This document shows positions 31,792 to 43,665 of a stretch of 64,000 bases of DNA, one piece after another; within the stretch, counting starts at the first letter, position 1; the number at the start of each line of letters is the position of its first letter. Below the pieces are notes generated by a model. The model worked only from the letters and a program-made list of their open reading frames with translations. It was not told the origin of the DNA and searched no databases. This DNA comes from Mucidula mucida (lineage: Eukaryota; Basidiomycota; Agaricomycetes; Agaricales; Physalacriaceae), in NCBI GenBank assembly GCA_015501055.1, contig JADNYV010000023.1, positions 1 to 64,000 of the forward strand. The letters run 5' to 3'. Made by a program: the position numbers and the translations under genes.

Positions 31792-33349
31792 ATGTCCTCG
31801 TCGCCTGACAGCCTACACGCTTTACTTCCCTTTCTCACCTCAGTCTTTGCTAACATGCTCGCCAGAGTCAGCAAGTTTGTTACCCACTCGCTGGCGGCAT
31901 CAAAAAGTAGTGTCGATGCGACTTCCAGTATACCACGACCTGGAGAAACGTCTACTATCAACCACGTATCCGGGGAACGCATTCAAAACCAAGGTAGCTT
32001 ACCGGTAGGCTCAAGCGAATCTCCCAAGGTATGCCTTGTCTTAGGAGATTATCTCAATTTCATAATCGTGTTAGCCTCTGGCAGCACCTAGTTCTAGCCC
32101 GACTCGAAGGTCTAGGAAATCCGAGGAAATACATCGCCTCAGCAACGAGCTGGTCGACCTCAGGGTGCGCGCCGACGAGTTACACATGCGTGTGCAGACG
32201 ATGGATAAAGAGCTGGGGAAATTCAAGGCCGCAAACAGAGAACTGGCTGATGCTAACAGCGTCCTTCAGGCGGAGCTGAGGGAGATCCAGGCGGTCTTAG
32301 CCAAGAATGAATCGGAAGGGACAATCATGCGACAGAAACTCCAGCAGGAGCGGTCCCTGCGAGGAGACGATCAGCAGCTGCTGGAGATGCGCACTCGGGA
32401 GCTGCGGGATGTGCAGACGTACCTCACCACGGTCGACACGCTTCCTGTGCAAGAAATTGTCTCCATGGTCAAGGCTTTGAACTCGGATATATTCCAAATC
32501 GCCGCCGTCATCTCAGAATCCACTTCCTTTGCCAAACGCTTTCAGCTACCGCACGAGGTTATCAAGTATGCTGAGGATCGCCTGGGGCATGATATCACGC
32601 ATCTTCTATACAAAGCGCAAGAGAGAGACACGGATCATCGCAGTCTCGTTGTCCAGACAGTCATTCAAGCCGTGCTGGCAGACGCGTGTTTGGGGATAAC
32701 GCTTTCGTGGGACGCAGGGCTGAAGACCACTGCCTTGAGATGGGCCTATGATAGAATCCGAGTAACCTGTATGTACGTTCATTCTCACATCTATATATCA
32801 AGATAATTGAAGGTAAAAGCAGCATCTCAGTCTGTCAGTGCGCGGTGGCGCATGCTGACACGTGCAAATACCAAGTACGCGGAGCCAATCGCTGTTGAAA
32901 AGGCCGCTTTTTCGCTTGTTGTCCATACGCTCTCCGTCATGCTTACGATCGCTGGCTGGACACACGGTTCAACCGATTGGGAAGCTTATACGCGCGCAGT
33001 CGCGAAGACTTTTGGACTTGACCTGGAGCGACTTGTGAAGGATGTCGTGACATTGGATAGGGCGATGGGCGAAGAACTTATGTCGATGGACGTCGGACTT
33101 GTTACAGCTGCGACAGGTGAAATCTTTGATGGGAATACCATGGAGAACGGCTTTGGCGGCGACGCCGGTTGGATGGACAAACACAGAGAAGGTAGAAGTG
33201 CGGAGACTGTTGCATGCACGAGTGACTTGGGTTTACACGCCAGAGCAGTTGGACGAGAAGATGGGGGTGGTCGACCACAGGTGCTGCTCAAGCCCAAGGT
33301 GGTGCTTTGGTCGACGCTTCTCGACGCGCCTCAGACGGAGGTGGAGTAG
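31792..33349 (+). CDS. Coiled-coil protein of unknown function
   Basis: Exons 31792-32028, 32075-32761 and 32831-33349 give about 480 residues. Residues about 85-190 are a heptad-rich coiled coil (SEEIHRLSNELVDLRVRADE, then KELGKFKAANRELADANSVL). After it comes a globular helical domain with VQEIVSMVKALNSDIFQIAA, DITHLLYKAQERDTDHRSLV and WRMLTRANTKYAEPI. The last part holds LLKPKVVLWSTLLDAPQTEV. This layout is familiar from uncharacterised Agaricomycete proteins, but no function is known to me. The second intron was placed at GTAACC..CTCAG because it restores SVSARWRMLTR in frame. The start could also be the in-frame ATG at 31714, which adds 26 residues. Confidence 0.6.
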
Positions 33350-33920
33350 CTACGACTCAGCCATACATGACATTGTTTGTCGCATCTTCTTTGAATGCGA
33401 AAGGGTCACTAATTGTTACATCGAACGTGTACTGATTGGCGAGGCACAAAAGTTGAGCTCAATGGGCGACCTAACTAAGTCAACGTGCGATATACAGAAG
33501 CTCGTTCCCTCCTGTTCCATCCGATAATTCGTAGTAGGATACGACACCGCACAGTAACCTCAAGCGCTAAGAGAGCGCAGACTAGTGGCACACGATACTA
33601 GGGTACAGTACATGAAACGAAATGCAGTGTTGTGTTCTTGCAAGCGCAGAGTAGAAGTCCAAAAGATCCGCCGAGAGGCCCGGGATGCCTGACGCAGATA
33701 CCTGAAACAGCATAGTGGGTACAGCAAGGTAGCAGCAAAAGCTGAGGCGCAATGAATTAGAATGGCCTGATTAGGAAGTGGCACGCCATCAGGCAATCAC
33801 GAATTCAGGCCTTGTTCCCGACCTACTACCTCGATGCCGGCGACGCTGCACGTCTTCATTTGTCTTCTACGCTCATAACATCTGCGATATCAGCGCCGAC
33901 GCCGGCCAGCATCGTCGCCA
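33350..33920. other. Intergenic; right part is a duplicated ATG1 promoter
   Basis: From about 33762 (GGCCTGATTAGGAAGTGGCA) to the start of the truncated ATG1 copy, the sequence is the inverse of about 43666-43823 upstream of full-length ATG1. The left part holds nothing recognised. Confidence 0.6.
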
Positions 33921-34706
33921 ATGCCACCAAAGCCCACGACCACAAAGGTCCTCGCCGCACTGCGCCGCGACGACGAAGAGGATGTACGCCCGTATGTTAT
34001 CTTAGCTGAGATTGGACAGGGCAGTTTCGCCACCGTCTACAAGGGCTACTATGAGGTGCGCATTGCTACTGCCTTTCACCCATTACTGCTAACAATCAAG
34101 TGCAGGAAACGCATGTCCAGGTCGCTATTAAGACTGTTAGGCGCGATAATCTCTCCGCGAAGCTATTCGAGAATCTGCAGAGTGAAATACAGATTTTAAA
34201 GGCGCTCTCTCATCGCCATATTACCAAATTGACCGACATCGTTGTGCGTATCTCATACCGTAATTTACGCATGCCTAACGATTGTTGCAGCGGTCTGAAC
34301 ACCACATCTACTTAATCATGGAGTACTGCTCAGGCGGAGACTTGACCAATTACATCAAGAAACGCGGTCGTGTTGAGATGCTCGAATACATACCATCAGC
34401 AGGCGCCTCACCTCAGTACTATCCCCATCCACGCACAGGCGGTCTAGCGGAAATCGTCGTACGCAGCTTTCTGCGCCAGCTCGCGCGTGCGCTCAAGTTT
34501 CTGCGCCACCGTGGTTATATCCATCGAGATATCAAACCGCAGGTATGCATCCGTACCCAGACATGACGTGATTATTCACAATGTTGTAGAATCTTCTTCT
34601 CAAACCAGCACTCCCGGAAGAACTCGCCAAAGGCCACTCTATGTGCGTCTCCATTCTCAAGGTGGCCGACTTTGGGTTTGCTCGTTCATGTCAACCAGCG
34701 CGATGA
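33921..34706 (+). pseudogene. Truncated ATG1 kinase copy (N lobe to DFG), frame open
   Basis: Exons parallel those of full-length ATG1 at 40719-43665. The frame reads [20 protein letters not shown] (glycine loop), [12 protein letters not shown] (catalytic Lys), [18 protein letters not shown], the insert [30 protein letters not shown] plus N (catalytic loop), and [10 protein letters not shown] (DFG), then stops at 34704-34706 after a short altered end (CQPAR). Introns and splice sites are kept and no stop occurs before this point. The activation segment, C lobe, linker and C-terminal ATG13-binding domain are absent. Homology to ATG1 ends at about 34714, where sequence homologous to the ubiquitin-eS31 promoter begins. 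If expressed it would be an inactive kinase piece. I treat it as a duplication remnant. Confidence 0.8.
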
Positions 34707-34853
34707 TGGCGAAAAAGGCAACCTCCGAAATTGTACAGTCACGGTCATTCTCGACGAGTGTGTCAGTCATAAATCTTGTCAGCATCTATCACCGGCCGGT
34801 GCGCTCGTCAAAGCTTCCATCGTTGTGGTCGTTGGACAGGCGCCCGTCGCAAG

Positions 34854-35398
34854 ATGCATATTTTCGTAAAGACGTTTGTGGACTTGCTATTCTGCTCTGC
34901 TCGCTGCTGACGATAACGACGACAGCCTTACGGACCATACCACTTTAGGTCGAGTCTTCGGACACCACCGACGATGTCGAGACCAAAATCCAGGACAAGG
35001 AGGGCATTCTCCCCGACCAGCAGCGTCTGATCTTTGCTGGAAAGCAGCTCGAGGACGGCCGTACCCTCTGCGACCTCAACGTCCAGAAGGAGTCTACACT
35101 CCATCTCTCGTTGCGTCTCCGTGGTGGTGCCAAGAAGCGCAAGAAGGAGACCTATAACGTCAAGATGGCCATCTTGAAGTACTCCAAGGGCGACTCGGAT
35201 GGCAAGATCAAGCGCCTCCGTCGTGATTGCCCCTCCTATGAGTGCGGTGCCGATATCTTCGTAAGTCAAAGTTCTTTCCTTCGTCTGACCTCTATCTAAT
35301 ATTTTCGCTAGATGGCCTTTCACCAGGACCGCCAGTACTGCGGCAAGTGTGGCTTGACCTACACCTTCCAGCCCGGGAACAAGCCTCCTGTAGTCTAA
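34854..35398 (+). pseudogene. Ubiquitin-eS31 fusion pseudogene
   Basis: This copy of the gene at 18906-19540 keeps its promoter end, the first intron and the last intron. The start reads MHIFVKT (Gln2 to His). A deletion after the first intron removes the codons for GKT-ITLEV and shifts the frame (about 34928-34952). Later parts still read [32 protein letters not shown] and [10 protein letters not shown], with substitutions at otherwise invariant ubiquitin positions. The segment with the second internal intron and [11 protein letters not shown] is missing, so ETYN joins directly to [13 protein letters not shown]. The zinc ligands of the eS31 part remain (YCGKCGLTYTFQP). Retained introns show DNA-level duplication and not retroposition. 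Confidence 0.88.
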
Positions 35399-36493
35399 AC
35401 TACTCAAAGCGTTGTACGATTTATGTTGTATACGTACACGAACATTGATAACAACTTAACAATTGCCAGAGTGCCGTCTACCCGGTCGCCATTTGAATTA
35501 TATGAAGATGAGTAGGCACGATGAGAAGACTATGAATCAGCTGCTCGTTGACTTCCGATATACATTTGCGCTGACTCTGCCGAGCTACAAACCAGAAGAA
35601 CTCTTCACTGACGCTAGTAATCCCTTTGACGAAGTCCTCAGTATCGCTCCAGTCTCAATCTTGCACAATGCACCGATTTCGGCGTCAATAAGGGGAGCGC
35701 AGAGAGCCGTATGAAGACTATTGGCCAGTTTTTGAAGAGTGTTGTTGCCAGGTACGTGTTCTTGATCTTTATGCGACGTGTATCGTTTCTTTTTGTAGGA
35801 ATCCCTCAACCTTCCGTATCTTCTCCCCGATGAATTGGTTTCAAATAAGTTGGACGCGGTCCTTGATGACCCTGGTCATAACTTCCAATGGTGATCGCGT
35901 CGTAGAGATTTTATCTGCACACCTGCCAAGGTAAGTATGCTTCAAGGATATATTATGACTGGACGCACTGGCTTGTTTCCAAGTTACGAAGCCTTTCGGG
36001 GCATCGTTCATACTATGATGGTACAATACTCTAAGTTCGCGAAGAAGCAATGTTTCATATAGTGTGGCGTAACCCCCTCCTCTCGCTGGCGCGCGCATCC
36101 CACGAGTGTTAGTATCTCGAACTCTCATACTGTGATCACCGCAAATCTATTTTCGTAGTCCCGGACAAGTACAGCATAAGGCGCAACACCGATCAAGAAC
36201 GCAGTATGCATCTGTTGATATGACGCATAACCACGTCTCTAGACGTCCACATCTCGTTCTCGACCCCACCCGCCATCCTACCCTGCGTTCCAGTCCGCCC
36301 GTCCCGTTCATTATATGCAGGGTCCGGGGCCCAGGCCTCTTTGTGTAATCGAGAAGCGCCTTCGACTCGCTTCCGGACCACTGCATTTCGATAACATGGA
36401 GAGGTATAAATGTCGGTGGTGGATGACATGAAAAGATCATTCGACCACTCTACAGCCGTTTAACGTTCAAACTACCACCCAAAACTCTCAAAC
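35399..36493. other. Block-specific insertion plus duplicated promoter of the 55-residue gene
   Basis: In the first block only about 330 bp separate the ubiquitin gene from the conserved promoter of the small gene; here about 780 bp do. The extra 35460-36160 has no recognisable domain and only short open frames (e.g. 35463-35714). From about 36180 to 36493 it is nearly identical to 19875-20201. Confidence 0.55.
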
Positions 36494-36770
36494 ATGTACT
36501 ACACTTGGCTCGCTCGTCGTGGAGTACGTCTTTCCCTTTCTACCTCACCGTCTGCACTAGATCTCACTGTGTTTCTTACAGCCTCTCATGTCGTGGGCCG
36601 CGATCCAAACCACTTTTCTGACGTTCGTGTTGTATAACAACGAACAGTACGTCGCACTCATCTTATCTTCTTTGGCTAATGCTCATGATCTTTGCAGAGT
36701 CCGCCCGAGATTCCTGACCCGCGGCCAGGTCGACCAACTACGGGCGACATCGAGCCTCATGACCCACTAA
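36494..36770 (+). CDS. 55-residue protein of unknown function, copy 2
   Basis: Three exons with the same boundaries as the copy at 20202-20473. The protein starts MYYTWLARRGPLMSWAAIQT and ends in VRPRFLTRGQVDQLRATSSL plus MTH. Both introns keep GT..AG ends but differ in sequence and length by a few bases, while the exons are almost unchanged. The adjacent ubiquitin copy, duplicated at the same time, is wrecked. That contrast is the main argument that this small gene is under selection. A single short hydrophobic stretch (residues about 17-28) might be membrane-associated. No homologue is known to me. Confidence 0.55.
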
Positions 36771-37026
36771 GCCTGAAGGAGATACCCTGTGGAAGAGATA
36801 TCCTGCAGCTCTGGAGCAGAGTGCACCGACGCCACATACACATATGATTTCGCAGACTACATTATAATCAAGCAGAGCATTGTACTTTTAGAATAGTAGT
36901 AATGTGTACATACAAAGGCACATTTTCCGACTCATCGCTACGTCGTGACCACAAAACCTCATCACTATAGTCTATGCACACATCGTTCTCTAGGCACGAA
37001 TCAATTGAGGCCCGGTACCCCCAGAG

Positions 37027-37256
37027 CGTGGCGCATGGTCAACAAACTGCCAATGGCGTAGTTCAGTGAACTAGTAGGTCTTTACATCTTGTGATGTTCT
37101 AAGTATAATGATGTACCCTTACACGACGGATCGAATCCTCTGAAGGACCGTGCTCGAAAATGGCGCGACTAACTTGACGTCGAGGAGGAATCCGGGTCAT
37201 CGCGCGCACTCTCGCTGGATTCGTCACCATGGGTGTCAACGGCAGCGCCGGTGGAA
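37027..37256 (+). pseudogene. Remnant of intradiol dioxygenase 3' part, second block
   Basis: Three pieces in order match the intact enzyme at 62531-63722: RGAWSTN with NGVVQ one frame away (37027-37067; intact RGAWPTNANGVVQF), NPLKDRARKWRD followed by a stop (37134-37172; intact NPLKDRTRNWRD), and LAGFVTMGVNGSAG (37212-37253; intact IAGFITMGINGSAS). It lies tail to tail with the DUF6535 gene, the same arrangement as the intact pair at 59.3-63.7 kb. Confidence 0.65.
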
Positions 37257-37386
37257 ATTTTGAACTGTGTGCGAAGAGATGTGATCATACTGTAATGCAC
37301 GAAAATACAGCATGCACAGAAAGCCGCCTGCGTCCGTGACTCGTGCGATATTACAATGCACGTATATGCGCGTCCTGCCGCGTATC

Positions 37387-40274
37387 TCATAGGGGTAAAG
37401 GTAAATACTCTAAAACAGGCGGAGGAATTTCTTTTCCCAACATTATTGTACGTGCGGCCCACACCACCCTCCTCCGGTAGCGCTCATGAGCAAACATCTC
37501 TCGCAACGCCTCATCCAAGGATACCGCCCCCTTATTCGTTTGCACAACTTTCCCATTGAAGAAGTTCTCTAAGGGGAGCGGCAAATCATCGTGATTGGAG
37601 GCTTGGCACCAGTCAATGATACTATCCAATGTGGCGCGGTGTGTATCCCACGAGGAAGAGTCTTTGGGGCATAACTTCAGTAAATGGTCGCTGTTGGGTC
37701 TCCACTCAGCAATCATGCTGAATGTGATGATGAAATTTCTGGGTTGTTGCAAGTAGTCCAAAACTTTGAGCGCTGATGCGGGATCCAATGCTTGTAGACC
37801 CTCGATACAGGCTAAGATTGGTTTTAGGTAGGTAAGAATCGGGTCCGCAATGAATCTTTCCACAAGCATCCACAACCATCCCCCGTCGATAAAGGCTTGA
37901 TAGATTGCTTCGTTACCGCTTTCAAGTGCGGTTTCCATCAGGTACATGATTTCGAGAGCAGAGCGTGTGAGAGGACCTTGCACTTCTGACAAGTAATGTG
38001 CAGGCACCTGTAACAGACGGTGGCATGACGGTAACACGAGTTCAGGCTGGCGTGACAAGACCATTGTCCTCAATAAAACACAGATGGCGTAGAGCGACTT
38101 GTCAAGCAGATGACGGAGTCCTGGACCTGCTGCTGCATCATACTCGCAGACTGAAGTATCGTCGATGATGGCGCGAAGAAGTTCGAGTACGGAAGCCAAA
38201 AAATAGGGATGCTTCGCAAGGATGGTGTCGTACTCCACATACAGGCACCGCAGGACCTCTGAAAGGAGTTCCAAATGGCGACAACTTGCCGCATCTGTAT
38301 ATGGCGCCCGAATTTCATCTGAAACATTATGTATCGCAAATTTGGTTGCCTTGTAGAGTAGTCGATAGCGTGATGGCAACATTGCAGGAAGATCGTCATT
38401 GAAGGACGAGAGCATGTCCAAGAGACAGTCTTGTACGGACATTGAGATGTCGCCCAAATCGCAGGCGAGAGCTTCATGTAATGTCACTGTACAACTATGA
38501 CCTGTCCTGTGCCGAATTGACACGTGATCAGATTCGTCACGGGCTTGGGAAGCAGGCAGAAAGAGAGAGACAATATGAGCGTAGTCCGGATTGTAAAGAT
38601 CTTCAGGACTGTTGAATTGGAAACAATGAGAGCTAACTCCCAGTGCAGATTTCACAAGTCCTTCCCATACGAAAGGATGAAGTTTCAGTTCATTGAAAGT
38701 GCAGAAAAACTTTCGAAGGTCTCTACTTTGGTAGTACCAATCCCCGTAGCTTGCGACCCAAGCAGTCGCCATGCAACGAGGTTCATCAGAATCCATAGGT
38801 ATCAATTGAATCCGATATTCGTGCGAAATCCCAGAATCATGAAAAAAGTGTGATCGAATGAGCCGTTCCAGGGCACTGTCGTACACAATCGCGGGAAGTC
38901 GGGAATATCCAAGAGCATCAAGCAGACGTTTGAACACGTCTTGAATATCTTGTCGACCCTTCCAAGTTGCCTGCGCATACGCCTGAACATCAGGCGGTAG
39001 CCCCCCGATTGCCTGTACAACGAGGCTATGAACAGTGGGATTGGACGAGTTGTTGAACAACCAGTCAAGCGCATCAACGGAGACCTTGCCATAATCTGAT
39101 TGAACCGTTATAGTTTCGAGCTGGTTTAGCGATTTTGGTGGGTGCTCTGGCCTTGGAAGACAAGCACGGTCGATCATGATAGCTGGGATATGGTCGTCAT
39201 CTTGACGCACTGAAAGTAAATGTCGAGTAAGGCTGGATATAAAATGCAGCGCTTTCCTAAAAACCAGGCAAGTGTGAAAGATAAAGTCCGTCAATGGGGT
39301 TTGATACGGACATTGGGGGAAAAGGATCGGCAGAGCACTGCTAACGAGGTATAGTAGACAGAGGACGACCGTGACTACGCCAACCGCACAAGCCAGTGAT
39401 GTGCACAGAGGGATGAAGAAGAGCATCAGGCCCACAAGGAACAGAACAAGCGATATATGCATAACGATGGGGAACAATCCGATGATGACGTTCACGCGCC
39501 ATTTCTGGAGACCATCAAATCGGTACTGACGAAGATGGCTGCGTGCTGCCGGTGTGCCAGATAGTATAGATGTGTAGTGGTGGAACCACTGCTTCACCAG
39601 AACAGCCGAAAGAGCTACAACCAGGCTCATTGTCAGGCTGACGACCCATAGACCATTCACCCACACGGTGATGGAGTCTGGTCGGAAAGTTTGCAGAGGA
39701 TTGATCGACGGAGCAGTTATGTTGGGTCGGGATGAGGTGCCGTCGGCTATGGAGAGCTGAACGGAGACAAGGTCGTGTAGGAGAATCGCAGACATCGCGG
39801 TGTAGTCTGCCTGTAGACTTTGCGAGACCTGCACCAGGAACGAAGTTACGACGGCAGAGAAAAGACCAGCCTAAGATAGTATATATGTCTGACTAAAGGC
39901 ATAGCGCTGACGCGAACACTCACAAATACGAGCATGACATCGAGACCATCCCGGGCCTGTCCAACATACACCGTATCGTACGCGGCAGCCTCTTCGTTGT
40001 ATACCCGCCATATCCTCGCGTCGGGAGCGGTCTCCTCGCCATACGGGTCTTCGGGGAGCCGCTTCTCATAGTCGTCGTTGAAGACAACATTCTGAGGGGG
40101 CTGATAGTGGTTGGCATCCTGTCTCAGACCGAAAACGGTCTTCCCCGGCTGCGCCGCCGAAGCCTGGGGGGTTACACCAGTTGGGAGAGGTGCTTGCGCA
40201 CTGGGCGCCGGCCCCGACTCTGAAGGAGGCACGGATGCGCCGTCGGCACTTTGTAAGGGTGTTATATCTGACAT
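37387..40274 (-). CDS. DUF6535-type multi-pass membrane protein, copy 2 (intact)
   Basis: Exon 1 (40274-39924) and exon 2 (39870-37387) give 944 residues with no frame break. Residues about 75-105 carry ARIWRVYNEEAAAYDTVYVG, typical of the family's start. Four membrane segments follow: LVFAGLFSAVVTSFLVQVS; WVNGLWVVSLTMSLVVALSA; VIIGLFPIVMHISLVLFLVG; and GVVTVVLCLLYLVSSALPIL. The remaining 650 residues are soluble and helical, with LDWLFNNSSNPTVHSLVVQA, FHDSGISHEYRIQLIP, LHEALACDLGDISMSVQDCL and VLDYLQQPRNFIITFSMIA. Such proteins are abundant and duplicated in mushrooms, with no known function. This is the reference copy for judging the frameshifts in copies 1 and 3. It belongs to the second 5 kb block. 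Confidence 0.85.
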
Positions 40275-40718
40275 CGAGACTTTATTAATATGTGGGAATG
40301 AAGTGGGCTCTGGGAGACAAGTCAGCAGCTTATAACACGGCCTACGAGCTGTGACGAATGCTGGGGATCAATGAGGTTAGAAGCATTAACGCAGCCAACG
40401 ACCACTCGGCTCATGTCGTCTGACAGTTGGAATGGCACGAGGGTCAAACCTGCAGGAAACGAGGCCGATGTTATTGATAGCCCAGCTGAGAGCTGAGTCA
40501 GCTCGAGTTTGGAGACAACTCAGAGAAAAAGAAAGTCATCGCTCAAGATAAGTACATCGATCCAATACTATTCACGACACCAATTTAAGAGTCGCGCCAC
40601 TGGCTAACAAATGCTAGATACATGCACCAATAAAATTACATAGATACTGAAGATGTGAATGTTAGTTGAAAGAAAGTCCCAGTAAAAATACATCATTGAA
40701 TCCTACACAAACATCTCG
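40275..40718. other. Promoter side of DUF6535 copy 2 and ATG1 3' end
   Basis: About 40275-40500 resembles 23827-24070 upstream of copy 1 (shared TGGGGATSAATGAGGTTAGA and nearby strings), so the block duplication includes this upstream part. The remainder is 3' sequence of ATG1. No gene is seen. Confidence 0.5.
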
Positions 40719-43665
40719 TCACGGAGACGGGTCCCCCGGCCTGGGCTTCACCTCCCACGGCGCCGGAATTCTCGCCACATCCACCAGGTTCACATCTGCC
40801 TTGACATCATTCAGCCTCTCCCTCTCCGTCATGTTCATGCGCGCCCGACACCGCACCAGGCGTAATTTCGTCCGCTTGATCCCTGTACTCAATGAGAAAC
40901 GATAGAGAGGAAGGTGACAGAAAATGATACTCACAGGTGGCAATCGTCTCCCGGTCCTCCTCCATGTACGGGTTCTCCGTCTGCAGCAGGTCATCCTCTA
41001 ACGCATACAGGCACCACAGCGACTCCTCGTACAGCTTCTCGCATTCGTCCGCACTCGTTGCTTGATCTAGGAGCTCCTTCCGCGCAGCAGTGCGACTCTG
41101 TTAAACTGTTAGATGAAAACGATTGGAAAACGGACACATACCAGAACCAACGCCCGATCATAGACGAGCTGATCCAAAAAGGCTCTCGGTCCTTCATACT
41201 TGGCCGGCAACCACGTCTTCACCAGCATCGCACGCTCATTGCACTTCAGGAAATGATCCTTGAACCACGATAGCGCTACACCTCTCATCAGTCATCGGCA
41301 GCTGAAAACAAGACATCATACCGTCATCAAAGCCCTCACTGACAACAAACTCCCCATCGGGATTAATCTCCTTCATGCTCTCCTGATGCTGCCGGAGCTT
41401 ATTGATCCCCTTCTGCGAAAAGTTCATCAAGAAGATGTACACCGCCACACACGTAACCGCGTTGTACTCTGCCTCCACCTCGCCCTCCTTCCGCCGCTTC
41501 GCTCTCTTCTCGGGCTCGCCCGCGAGCATCTGAAAGTTCTTCGGATCCGGAAGAGGTTCTGCCACCAACGTAAACATGTTTTCCCGGTAAGAGAAATAAT
41601 AGACACCTACTCTGCGGTACAGCCTTTACAAATTCGTACATCTCGTCTGCCCAGTGCGTCAGCACATCCGTCTTCTGCGCGAGCTCCTCTAGATCCGCAA
41701 GTAACTGGTCTTCAAGTGGATCCCTTTGTTCATCGCCGTCAAGCGCGATGATCGGTGGTCTTCTAGGTGAGGAGGGAGCACTGTAGTCTCTTGATGAGCT
41801 TGGTCGATGACCGAACAGCTTCCGCGAGGCAAGGTTCAGCGCTCGATGTAGCGCGTTCGTCGCCGCGCGCGAGGCCACACTGGAAGGGGAATGTGACAAC
41901 GGCGGCGCGGTGGGATTCGGCGGAGGGGGGAAAGTAGTAGTGGGATACTCTGTTGACGGCGAAGGAGGCACGCGGCGGTCGTCCAAAGGTTTCCGACGGG
42001 AAGTTATTTCGTCGACCGTGCGGTTGAATTCGACGGCTTGCGTGTCGCCCACTAAGACATACTCACGTCGGAGGATACTGTCCTCTTCTTTCTCCCCAGG
42101 GATTATAGACTCTGTATCTGTTGGTATAGGTGCCGGCGGTTTGCTCGGTTGTGTTACACGTCTGGATGTAGGTGGAGGTGGGGCATACGTTCGTGTCGGT
42201 ACTGGACTAGTTTACTGTCAGCTCGAACCAGTTGCACAATCAAAATGCTTACTATACAGGTTGCGGAGCCGCTTCTGATACAGGTGTGGAAGGTTCTCCC
42301 AGAGTCGAAGGCTTTCTGAAGTTGAACTTACTGGGAGGTATCATTGCTGTGGGATCTAAAACCTCGGGAGGAATTATTCTATGATGTGGAGGGGTCGGGG
42401 GCCTCCCCGACCAAGACTGACCATCATCATCGGGCAGATCAGGCGACGGTTCTCTCGGTTTGGGGAATTTAGACTTTGCCAAGGCCTGGCTGTTGAAAAA
42501 CTCGTCAAAACTCGCACGTTCCACAGGCTTCTGTTTCAACAACGCGCGAATGAGCTTCTTGATATCGCCCGCAACCGGCAAATCGGAGCTGCCACCACCA
42601 CCAGTCTTTGCAGCGGCGGACTGGGGCTCCTCATCGGGAAACTTGATACCTTTGGAACCTTCGATCTTTTTCAAAAGTTCGATATGATTCTGTGCTCGGA
42701 ATGGAGGTCTCCCGACGGACATTTCGTAAAGAACAGCACCGACAGACCAAAGATCGGCCTTGGCATCGTACTTGTGGTATCCAAGAATCTCGGGTGCCAT
42801 ATATAACCTAGGCCGCGGTTAGTGCGGATCCTCAAGAACGTAGATCAGACATACGGCGATCCACAGAGGGTTTCGGCCATCATCGCGCTGGGTAGTGAAC
42901 GAGCGAAACCAAAGTCGGCGACCTTGAGAATGGGGACGCCCAGGGGGTGGCCTTTGGCGAGTTCTTCCGGGGGTGCTGGTTTGAGGAGGAGATTCTACAA
43001 CATTGTCAATAATCACGTCATGTCTGGGTACGGATACATACCTGCGGTTTGATATCTCGATGGATATAACCACGGTGGCGCAGAAACTTGAGCGCACGCG
43101 CGAGCTGGCGCAGAAAGCTGCGTACGACGATTTCCGCTAGACCACCTGTGCGTGGATGTGGATAGTACTGAGGTGAGGCGCCTGCTGATGGTATGTATTC
43201 GAGCGTCTCAACTCGACCGCGTTTCTTGATGTAATTGGTCAAGTCTCCGCCTGAGCAGTACTCCATGATTAGGTAGATGTGGTGTTCAGAACGCTGTAGT
43301 AGTGGTTAGGCATGCGTAAATCAAGGTATGAGATACGCACAACGATGTCGGTCAACTTGGTTATATGGCGATGAGAGAGTGCCTTTAGAATCTGTATTTC
43401 ACTCTGCAGATTCTCGAATAGCTTCGCGGAGAGGTTATCGCGCCTAACGGTCTTGATAGCGACCTGGACATGCGTTTCCTGTAATTGAAGATTGTGAGCA
43501 GTAATGGGTGAAAGCGGCAGCGATGCGCACCTCATGGTAGCCCTTGAAGACGGTGGCAAAACTGCCCTGTCCAATCTCGGCTATGATAACATACGGGCGC
43601 ACATCCTCTTCGTCGTCGCGGCGCAGTGCGGCGAGTACCTTTGTGGTCGCGGACTTTGGTGGCAT
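40719..43665 (-). CDS. atg1: Autophagy-initiating Ser/Thr kinase ATG1/ULK
   Basis: About ten exons encode about 850 residues. Kinase domain: [20 protein letters not shown] (glycine loop), [12 protein letters not shown] (VAIK), [28 protein letters not shown] plus [11 protein letters not shown], the activation segment end [20 protein letters not shown], and [20 protein letters not shown]. An insertion [20 protein letters not shown] lies before helix E. A long Pro/Ser-rich linker follows (about residues 330-560). The C-terminal helical domain ([57 protein letters not shown] region; [20 protein letters not shown]) is the tandem-MIT region that binds Atg13 in the family. ATG1 starts autophagosome formation under starvation. 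Start 43665 ([20 protein letters not shown]) fits other basidiomycete copies. Its 5' part was duplicated, inverted, to 33.8-34.7 kb. Confidence 0.95.
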
